A stretch of DNA of 46,220 nt, from positions 1 to 46,220 of the forward strand of contig JAKSMO010000015.1 in the NCBI GenBank assembly GCA_024400545.1, read 5' to 3'. This stretch comes from Bacteroidales bacterium. Its GTDB lineage: Bacteria > Bacteroidota > Bacteroidia > Bacteroidales > P3. The notes beneath the pieces were generated by a model that saw only the letters and a program-made list of their open reading frames with translations, was not told the origin of the DNA and did no database searches. Positions 40,501-46,220 of this stretch are shown here, piece by piece; within the stretch, counting starts at the first letter, position 1, and each line of letters starts with the position of its first letter. Position numbers and translations under genes: made by a program.

Positions 40501-42240
40501 ATGAAATTTATTGAAACTAACAACATCAAAGGCGACGTTTTCGGCGGTGTAACTGCCGGTATTGTCGCACTTCCTTTGGCTTTGGCTTTTGGTATCCAGG
40601 CTTTTGGTGGCGTGAGCGACCCTTCGGCTGCTTCGATGGGTGCGCTGGCCGGTCTTGTGGGTGCCACTATGCTGGGATTTTTTGCAGCTCTGTTTGGCGG
40701 CACACACAGTCAGATTAGCGGTCCCACTGGTCCTATGACCGTGGTTACAGCCACTTTGGTGAGCGGTGTGTGGGCTAGCAGTAATGGCAATATCTCCTCT
40801 GTGTTGATCAGCATGGCGCTGGCAGGCCTGTTCTGCGGTCTTTTTCAGATTTTGTTTGGTGTGATTAAGATTGGCAAATATGTGCGCTATATTCCCTATC
40901 CCGTGCTGTCGGGTTTCATGAGCGGTATTGGTATCATCATTATCCTGCAGCAGCTGTATCCCCTGGTGGGTCTGAAAGGTTCTGGCACGATGATCGACCT
41001 CGTAATGGGCATTCCCGCTGCAGTGGCCGGTGGCATTAGTGTTAAGGCTCTGTTGCTGGGTCTGGGCACTATTCTGATTATCGAACTATTCCCCAAAATC
41101 ACCACCAAGGTGCCCGCTACGCTGGTAGCTTTGATTGTGATGACTGTAGTATCGCTGTTCTGCGGCTTGGAAGAAAAACTGATTATTGGCGACATCCCTG
41201 CAGGGATGCCTCTGCCTTTCTTTATGAAGGGTATGGACATGGCCAGCGTTGATTGGGCTACAGTGCTGAAGGCCGCCATTATCCCCGGTTTGACACTGGC
41301 TGGTTTGGGTTCAATCGACACGCTGCTGACTTCGGTGGTGGCCGATAATATCACCAAGACCAAGCACAATTCCAATCAGGAACTTATTGGCCAGGGTATT
41401 GGTAATGCTGTGGCTGGTTTGTTCTGCGGTTTGCCCGGTGCTGGTGCTACTATGCGTACCGTGGTAAATGTAAAGAGCGGTGGCCGTACTCAGATTTCGG
41501 GTATGATTCATGCGGTGTTGCTGCTGGCTATTTTGCTTGGTTTGGGTAGTGTGGTGAAATTTGTTCCGCTGTCGGTTTTGGCCGGTATCCTGATCACTGT
41601 GGGTTGGGGCATTATCGACTTCAAGGGCTTTAAGGACTTGCTGCGCATACCTCGTGCCGACGCAGTGGTGCTGGTAGTGGTGCTGTTGGTTACCGTGTTT
41701 GTAGATCTGCTGACAGCTGTGGGTATCGGTATGGTGATTGCCTGCGTGCTGTTTATGAAACGTGCTTCTGACCTGGTGGAAGGTGGCTATAGCTCGGCAG
41801 CTATGAGCGACACCGACTTGCGTAAGGGTCTGCCCGATCCTGGCCAGGCCAATTTCGATAAGACCAAGGCTTGGTCCGACGAGGGTGGTATCACCGAAGA
41901 GATGCGTAAACATATCTACATCCAGCGTCTGAACGGACCTATCTTCTTTGGCTCAATCAATAAGTTCAAAGAGGTGATGGAAGATGTGCCCACCGATGCT
42001 AAGGTGGTGATTATCCGTATGAAATTGGTGAGCTTTATGGACCAGAGCGGTTTGTATGCTATGGAAACCGCCATCAAGGACTTGCAGGCTCGTGGTATTT
42101 TGGTGCTGATGACCATTATCCAGCCCCAGCCGCTGTATATGCTTAAGACCTTGAATATGATTCCCGCCGTGGTGCCTGAGGAGCATACCTTTAAGACCTT
42201 TGAGGACTGCACCGCATATCTGCAGACTTTGGAGTGGTAA
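40501..42240 (+). CDS. SulP-family anion transporter with STAS domain
   Basis: A 579-aa inner-membrane transporter. The first 420 residues hold the SulP core of about 12-14 helices, starting with GDVFGGVTAGIVALPLALAFGIQAFGGV and GGTHSQISGPTGPMTVV (family signature). A cytoplasmic STAS domain follows (about 470-575) with the phospho-site-like loop SFMDQSGLYAME. SulP proteins carry sulfate, bicarbonate or dicarboxylates; the substrate here cannot be read from sequence. The yebC gene follows 57 nt downstream with no terminator between. Confidence 0.93.
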   Translation: MKFIETNNIKGDVFGGVTAGIVALPLALAFGIQAFGGVSDPSAASMGALAGLVGATMLGFFAALFGGTHSQISGPTGPMTVVTATLVSGVWASSNGNISSVLISMALAGLFCGLFQILFGVIKIGKYVRYIPYPVLSGFMSGIGIIIILQQLYPLVGLKGSGTMIDLVMGIPAAVAGGISVKALLLGLGTILIIELFPKITTKVPATLVALIVMTVVSLFCGLEEKLIIGDIPAGMPLPFFMKGMDMASVDWATVLKAAIIPGLTLAGLGSIDTLLTSVVADNITKTKHNSNQELIGQGIGNAVAGLFCGLPGAGATMRTVVNVKSGGRTQISGMIHAVLLLAILLGLGSVVKFVPLSVLAGILITVGWGIIDFKGFKDLLRIPRADAVVLVVVLLVTVFVDLLTAVGIGMVIACVLFMKRASDLVEGGYSSAAMSDTDLRKGLPDPGQANFDKTKAWSDEGGITEEMRKHIYIQRLNGPIFFGSINKFKEVMEDVPTDAKVVIIRMKLVSFMDQSGLYAMETAIKDLQARGILVLMTIIQPQPLYMLKTLNMIPAVVPEEHTFKTFEDCTAYLQTLEW

Positions 42241-42297
42241 ACTTTTTGATTAGAGAAAATTAATAATATACGAATCAACAAATAAACACATATTACT

Positions 42298-43008
42298 ATG
42301 GGAAGAGCGTTTGAATATCGTAAAGCAAGAAAAATGAAACGTTGGGGTCACATGGCCCGCACATTCACCAAGATCGGTAAAGAAATTGAGTTGGCAGTAT
42401 TGGCCAGCGGTCCCGACCCGTCGAGCAACCTGCGTCTGCGCCTGCTGATGGCTACCGCCAAGAGCGAAAGTATGCCCAAGGAGAACGTGGAACGTGCTAT
42501 TAAGCGTGCCACCGAGAAGGACAAGAGCGCATATAAAGAAGTGGTGTATGACGGCAAGGGCCCTCACGGTACAGTGTTTGTGGTGGAAACCGCTACCGAC
42601 AACCCCACCCGCACCGTGGCAAACATCCGTGCTGCTTTTGTTCGCGGCAAGGGCGAGCTGGGCACCATGGGTATGAATGACTTCCTGTTTGAGCGCAAGT
42701 GCTCGTTTGTGGTGGCCATGAAGGACGGTGTGGATATGGACGAACTGGAACTGGAACTCATTGATTATGATATCGACGAGGTGTTCTTGGACGAAGGCGA
42801 AATCAATATCTTTGCCGACTTTAAGAACTATGGTCCTATCTCCAAATATCTTGAAGACAATGGCTTTGAAATCAAGTCGTTTAAATTCGAGCGTATCCCC
42901 ATGACCATGCGCGAGCTCACTCCTGAGCAACAAGAGGATGTAAATGGATTGATTGAGCGCCTTGAGGCTGACGACGATGTGGTAAATGTGTTCCACAACA
43001 TGGCTTAA
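42298..43008 (+). CDS. YebC/PmpR-family protein
   Basis: A 236-aa YebC-family protein of normal length: MGRAFEYRKARKMKRWGHMARTFTKIGKEI start, ATAKSESMPKENVERAIKRATEK, YDGKGPHGTVFVVE, and the acidic MDMDELELELIDYDIDEVF region. The family has been described as a transcriptional regulator and, more recently for YebC, as a translation factor for proline-rich stretches; the two roles cannot be separated by reading. A terminator follows directly. Confidence 0.95.
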   Translation: MGRAFEYRKARKMKRWGHMARTFTKIGKEIELAVLASGPDPSSNLRLRLLMATAKSESMPKENVERAIKRATEKDKSAYKEVVYDGKGPHGTVFVVETATDNPTRTVANIRAAFVRGKGELGTMGMNDFLFERKCSFVVAMKDGVDMDELELELIDYDIDEVFLDEGEINIFADFKNYGPISKYLEDNGFEIKSFKFERIPMTMRELTPEQQEDVNGLIERLEADDDVVNVFHNMA

Positions 43009-43021
43009 GCAATGTAATATC

Positions 43022-43052
43022 AGCCGCCCTGCCAGCAATGGCGGGCGGCTTT
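43022..43052 (+). terminator. Terminator after yebC
   Basis: GC-rich stem of 12 bp with one bulge (AGCCGCCC-T-GCCA with TGGC-GGGCGGCT), GCAA tetraloop, then TTTAATAAA. Confidence 0.8.
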
Positions 43053-43068
43053 AATAAAACTCTGCTCC

Positions 43069-43389
43069 ATGATATTATATTTAATAGCTATCAATATTAT
43101 TACCATGGCCTTGTTTGTTTTCGACAAGATAAGGGCCTCTAAGCATCATCAGCGCAATAAGTATCGTGTGCCCGAAGGGGTGTTCCATACTTTGGAGTTG
43201 TTGGGTGGTGCTTTTGCTACATTACCTCTCTGTTTTCTTCTTAAACACAAAATCGGTAAGAAGAACAAGACTTATTTTGTTTATTTTTCTGCCGTGATGG
43301 TGATAGGATGGATTAGTCTGTTGGTGCTTATGCAAACGCAGTTCGGTACTATCGATATCTTTGCTATCGCTATGAACGAATTGGATTAG
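43069..43389 (+). CDS. DUF1294 small membrane protein
   Basis: A 106-aa protein with three membrane segments. The DUF1294 pattern is clear: FDKIRASKHHQRNKYRVPEGVFHTLELLGGAFATLPLCFLLKHKIGKKNKTYFVYF (short basic loop, RxPE, GG helix, HKxxK). The function is unknown. It is a single gene between two terminators. Confidence 0.88.
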   Translation: MILYLIAINIITMALFVFDKIRASKHHQRNKYRVPEGVFHTLELLGGAFATLPLCFLLKHKIGKKNKTYFVYFSAVMVIGWISLLVLMQTQFGTIDIFAIAMNELD

Positions 43390-43406
43390 GTTATAAAGAA
43401 GAGTAT

Positions 43407-43446
43407 AAATAAGGGTGGTCGTCTGTTGGATGATCGCCCTATTTTT
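43407..43446. terminator. Bidirectional terminator between convergent genes
   Basis: A stem of about 16 bp with one bulge and three G-T pairs (43407-43423 with 43429-43444), TGTTG loop, T-run on the plus strand and A-rich start for the minus strand. It sits exactly between the DUF1294 and DUF4838 stops. Confidence 0.7.
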
Positions 43447-45741
43447 CTATTTGACAATAATCTCGTCGGTGAATATCCAGGCAGGATTGCCTGTGGCCCT
43501 ATGCCATTCGGGGATGGTGGGCAATGGCTCGGCAACTACTTTGATATAACGAGCCTTACCATTGAAATTCGGCGAGGAGAATGTACCAATCTGCGGAACG
43601 GCCAGCTTCTCAGGGTCGGTAGGATGCAGGTCGCCAACCAACTGCCAATGCTTCTTATCTGTTGAGATATAGAACCGAATATTCTGCGGGAAGAAAATCC
43701 ACGAAAGCGGATAATAATAGAAGTCAATGCTGATGCTGGAAACCTTGCACTTCTTCCCCAAGTCAATCACAGCATCAATTGTTTCGCCATAAAATCCCAT
43801 CCAACAGTTGTGGTAGTTGAGCATGCCGGCACGGCCGTCGGTCAACCCTTGCGCACCCCCCGAGTAATATCGCTGATCAGGCTCGTGACGAAGTTCCACT
43901 TTGCAGCCGCGAGCCAGATTTGTCCGTGAACACTTGGCCAAGTAGCCGTCAATATCGCCCCGATATTCGTCGGGAGTGTAGCCCATTTCGTGCAAACATG
44001 TAATCCCGAAATCCTTACTGTCATCTACAAAGTTTTCTACCATAGGCAGGAAAGTGCTGTCCATGGGCAGGACACCGGCCATGGTCAGCTCGATGGTGGC
44101 AAAGTCGAGCGACAGCTCCAGTTCGCGAATCCTTCTATTCTCCAGATCACTATACCCCATGTCAGTGCCATCGGGCAAGGTTTTGTGATAAAACTGTGGC
44201 TGGTGCCGCGACACCGAGTCGCGGGCATCCTGGATGAGCTGGCGATAGCGCGCCAAATTGGCCGGCGAGAGATAGCCCTTGGCAGCATCTATCGGGTAGC
44301 CGTAGATATCAAGCCACTGTTCGGAATTGCATAATGCCTGATGCATGGAGTGATACAATGTTTCAATAGGCTGGGCGGCCACACCGTAATAGTGGTGGCA
44401 GAATTCATGGATGAGGGAATCGACATTGGCATCGGCGTTCCACATAAGTTTGGCCAGGAGATATTGGCGCAGATGCATCCAGGAAGTGATGTTCTGCGCT
44501 CCTGATCCCTGCTCAAACATCCACCGTACCCCATTGTCGCGGAAAAACTTGAGATTAGGGCCGAGGACATGAAGGTTGGGAAACGGGTCCCAATAGTTGC
44601 GGAACTGCACCACATAGTCCCACATATAAATATTAGATGTAAGGGCCGACCAGTCGTGCATATCCTGGCGAAACGAGGCCTCGCGAGGGGCAGTGGCTAT
44701 GGCCTCTTGGCGGCCGCACTCGATAGAGCAGAACATGATGTTGACATTGCTGTCGGGCCGCTCAATATGGCCATTCACCGGCTTGGGTGCCTGCCGGGTA
44801 TATTGGTAGGCAAGGGTGGAGATGGTCTTGGTGGGGAAGCGGCGTGCCACCTGGTTGATGAAATGAATCAGAGTGCCGCTAGGTCCGCCATAGAGCGAAT
44901 CGGCATGACGGCACTTAGCGCACTGGCAGCCATTGATATTGTCGTTGTTGGAAACCGACCAGATCTGCGCCTCGGGGTGGAGGGCGATGCTGTCGGCCAA
45001 GTGAGCACATAGGGTGTCGAGCACCTCGGGATTGGTAAGGCAGAGCTGACCATCGCGCACTCGGCGACCATTAATCTCGGAAAACCACTCGGGATGGGCC
45101 TCAAAATACTGCTGGTGTGGCACAAGGCGCTGGAATGTGTGCACAAACAGGTTGGACCACTGCAAGTTGGAGCGGAAGTGGAGGCCGTGCCAATCGACGT
45201 ATTCTTGGCTGTGGTAAGGGGTGTAGTACCACATCTCGCGGTGGGCGAAGCTGGGGTTGTTTACCTCATCCGCCTTTACAAATGGGGATGACACATGGTT
45301 CTTTACCAACGATGCCACCTCGGGGTGAGTCATGGCCAGGCCATTCAGCTCCAAGAATCGGGCCGCTCCATAGATAACGCCTTTGCCTTGAGGGGCATAG
45401 ATGTCCACAAATCGACCATCGCAGTGGAGTCGGAAACCATCATCGCGCACGTCCTCCTTGCGCGAGAGGAATCTTCTGGCCCACTGGGTGTTGCCAACAA
45501 AGGCCACCGGGCCAGAATCATTGTTTAGGTGCCAGACGAGGTCTTCTACCATGTCTGGCTCAGGTAGTACAATGTCGAAATCGCTTATCTTTTCCTTCAA
45601 AAGTTCAGCCGCCTGCAGTTCCTCCGCAGTGGGTTTTTGTGGCACAAAGATGCAGCGATTCACCTTCAAAAGAGAGGGTTGCTGGGCGATGGAACCAAGG
45701 GCACAAAATAATAAAAGACAAACGATAACGACCTTTTTCAT
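43447..45741 (-). CDS. DUF4838 glycoside-hydrolase-like protein with C-terminal F5/8-type C domain
   Basis: A 764-aa exported protein (signal MKKVVIVCLLLFCALGSIAQ). Residues about 30-150 form an alpha-glucuronidase-like N-terminal domain (TAEELQAAELLKEKI, GVIYGAARFLE). The central DUF4838 barrel includes HPEWFSEINGRR, LCLTNPEV, WSVSNNDNINGCQCAKC and WDYVVQFRNYWDPFPNL. The C-terminal 150 residues (LARGCKVELRHEPDQRYYSGGAQGLTDGR..., IDAVIDLGKKCKVSSISIDF) look like a discoidin-type carbohydrate-binding module. The substrate is unknown; the architecture suggests glycan cleavage at the surface. Confidence 0.85.
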   Translation of the reverse strand: MKKVVIVCLLLFCALGSIAQQPSLLKVNRCIFVPQKPTAEELQAAELLKEKISDFDIVLPEPDMVEDLVWHLNNDSGPVAFVGNTQWARRFLSRKEDVRDDGFRLHCDGRFVDIYAPQGKGVIYGAARFLELNGLAMTHPEVASLVKNHVSSPFVKADEVNNPSFAHREMWYYTPYHSQEYVDWHGLHFRSNLQWSNLFVHTFQRLVPHQQYFEAHPEWFSEINGRRVRDGQLCLTNPEVLDTLCAHLADSIALHPEAQIWSVSNNDNINGCQCAKCRHADSLYGGPSGTLIHFINQVARRFPTKTISTLAYQYTRQAPKPVNGHIERPDSNVNIMFCSIECGRQEAIATAPREASFRQDMHDWSALTSNIYMWDYVVQFRNYWDPFPNLHVLGPNLKFFRDNGVRWMFEQGSGAQNITSWMHLRQYLLAKLMWNADANVDSLIHEFCHHYYGVAAQPIETLYHSMHQALCNSEQWLDIYGYPIDAAKGYLSPANLARYRQLIQDARDSVSRHQPQFYHKTLPDGTDMGYSDLENRRIRELELSLDFATIELTMAGVLPMDSTFLPMVENFVDDSKDFGITCLHEMGYTPDEYRGDIDGYLAKCSRTNLARGCKVELRHEPDQRYYSGGAQGLTDGRAGMLNYHNCWMGFYGETIDAVIDLGKKCKVSSISIDFYYYPLSWIFFPQNIRFYISTDKKHWQLVGDLHPTDPEKLAVPQIGTFSSPNFNGKARYIKVVAEPLPTIPEWHRATGNPAWIFTDEIIVK

Positions 45742-45775
45742 AAGAAACTAGATTTTCTAGAATTAATTGATAGTA

Positions 45776-45814
45776 AAAAGGGTGATGAAATGAGCGGCAT
45801 TTCATCACCCTTTT
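45776..45814. terminator. Strong terminator downstream of iorB
   Basis: A perfect 17-bp stem (45776-45792 with 45798-45814), 5-nt loop AGCGG, A-run left and T-run right, so it can work in both directions. It ends the iorB transcript on the minus strand. Confidence 0.9.
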
Positions 45815-45887
45815 TAGTGATTTGTGATGAGTGATCTGTGAACTGACAAATTATTTGTCCGATCACTAATCACTCATCACCGTTCAC
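45815..45887. repeat. GTGAT/ATCAC short-period inverted repeat
   Basis: Left part reiterates GTGATTT, GTGATGA, GTGATCT; right part is the opposite sense. Bases 45824-45835 are the exact reverse complement of 45869-45880 (12 bp). It fills the space between the terminator and the iorB stop. Confidence 0.6.
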
Positions 45888-46220
45888 TTATTTTGCATCG
45901 CGACCGGCGCGGATAGCGGCGATGTTGGTGTTGACAACAGCCTCGCCTTTGCGGCCAAAGATGTTCTGGATGGCTTTCTCCAACTCGGCGAATTCAATCT
46001 CGAGATAGGGAGCAGCTGCACCAAGGAGCACCATGTTACCACGGGCGTTGAGGTCCTTAGCAATCTGGTTGGCGTTGAAGCTTACGCACTTGGGCAGTTT
46101 TGCGAGCTCAGCGTTTACCTTTTCAATCTCAGGATAGTTCTTGATATTGATGAAGGGGTCGGAGTTGGTGATAACGCAACCGTCGGCAGCCAGATAGGGG
46201 AGGTAGCGGAGAGCCTCCAT
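45888..46220 (-). CDS. iorB: Indolepyruvate:ferredoxin oxidoreductase beta subunit, C-terminal part (runs off the right edge)
   Basis: The last 110 codons of a 2-oxoacid:ferredoxin oxidoreductase gamma-type domain. The visible segments (ALRYLPYLAADGCVITNSDPF, ARGNMVLLGAAAPYLEIEFAELEKAIQNIFGRKGEAVVNTNIAAIRAG) match IorB, which with IorA converts arylpyruvates to aryl-acetyl-CoA and reduced ferredoxin. The 5' end and iorA lie outside the window. The in-frame ATG at the edge is internal, not the start. Confidence 0.85.
   Translation of the reverse strand: MEALRYLPYLAADGCVITNSDPFINIKNYPEIEKVNAELAKLPKCVSFNANQIAKDLNARGNMVLLGAAAPYLEIEFAELEKAIQNIFGRKGEAVVNTNIAAIRAGRDAK

Noticed and set aside
10761-45887. 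The idea that the periodic repeats are a CRISPR array
   Set aside because: Units are 7-11 bp, there are no spacers of constant size and no cas genes.

Overview
The window looks like chromosomal DNA of a member of the Bacteroidales (phylum Bacteroidota). The evidence is a set of promoters with the Bacteroides-type -7 element TAnnTTTG, several with TTTG 19-20 nt upstream; GH97 enzymes of the SusB type; secreted proteases ending in type IX secretion (T9SS) sorting tails; and many lipoproteins. I cannot name a genus. All calls come from reading the sequence and translations; no database search was run.

Layout. 1-4200: end of the ribosomal-protein/RNA polymerase alpha operon (rpsM 3' end, rpsK, rpsD, rpoA, rplQ, terminator), then eno with its own terminator. 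4246-10448 (minus): a four-gene restriction/defence-type cassette made of a McrB-like AAA+ GTPase/ATPase, a RecF/OLD-like ABC-type ATPase, a small protein of unknown family with nuclease-like residues, and a DUF2357/McrC-like PD-(D/E)XK nuclease. 10449-13972: a repeat-bearing spacer and three poorly known proteins (a CxxC-CxxC protein, a 270-aa protein, a four-helix-bundle protein). 13997-22199: galactokinase, a retaining-type GH97, a GH33 sialidase lipoprotein, an S8 protease with a T9SS tail, and a convergent inverting-type GH97; together a small glycan-scavenging block without SusC/SusD. 22218-25923: trmH-family methyltransferase, tRNA-His, thiL, pcm, an SprT-like protein and a 57-aa lipoprotein. 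26035-31725 (minus): a flavodoxin lipoprotein, a CPBP protease, a NatA/NatB-like ABC exporter, two paralogous membrane proteins, a 53-aa ribbon-helix-helix protein and an SPFH protein, the last six probably forming an operon. 31963-39002 (plus): tandem T9SS-exported M1 peptidases, an outer-membrane-type protein, rbfA and a LolC/E-type permease. 39243-40247: a lone tyrosine recombinase. 40501-46220: SulP transporter, YebC, DUF1294 protein, a DUF4838 glycosidase-like protein and the 3' part of iorB.

Two things stand out. First, the McrBC-like cassette carries a second ATPase plus a small nuclease-like partner between its motor and its nuclease, which could be a composite or nested defence module. 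Second, many intergenic gaps are filled with degenerate short-period repeats (period 7, 8, 9 or 11 bp) whose two halves are inverted relative to each other. The motif differs between loci but the architecture is shared; one 9-bp array has run into a reading frame, and one 11-bp type occurs both beside the defence cassette and beside the lone recombinase.
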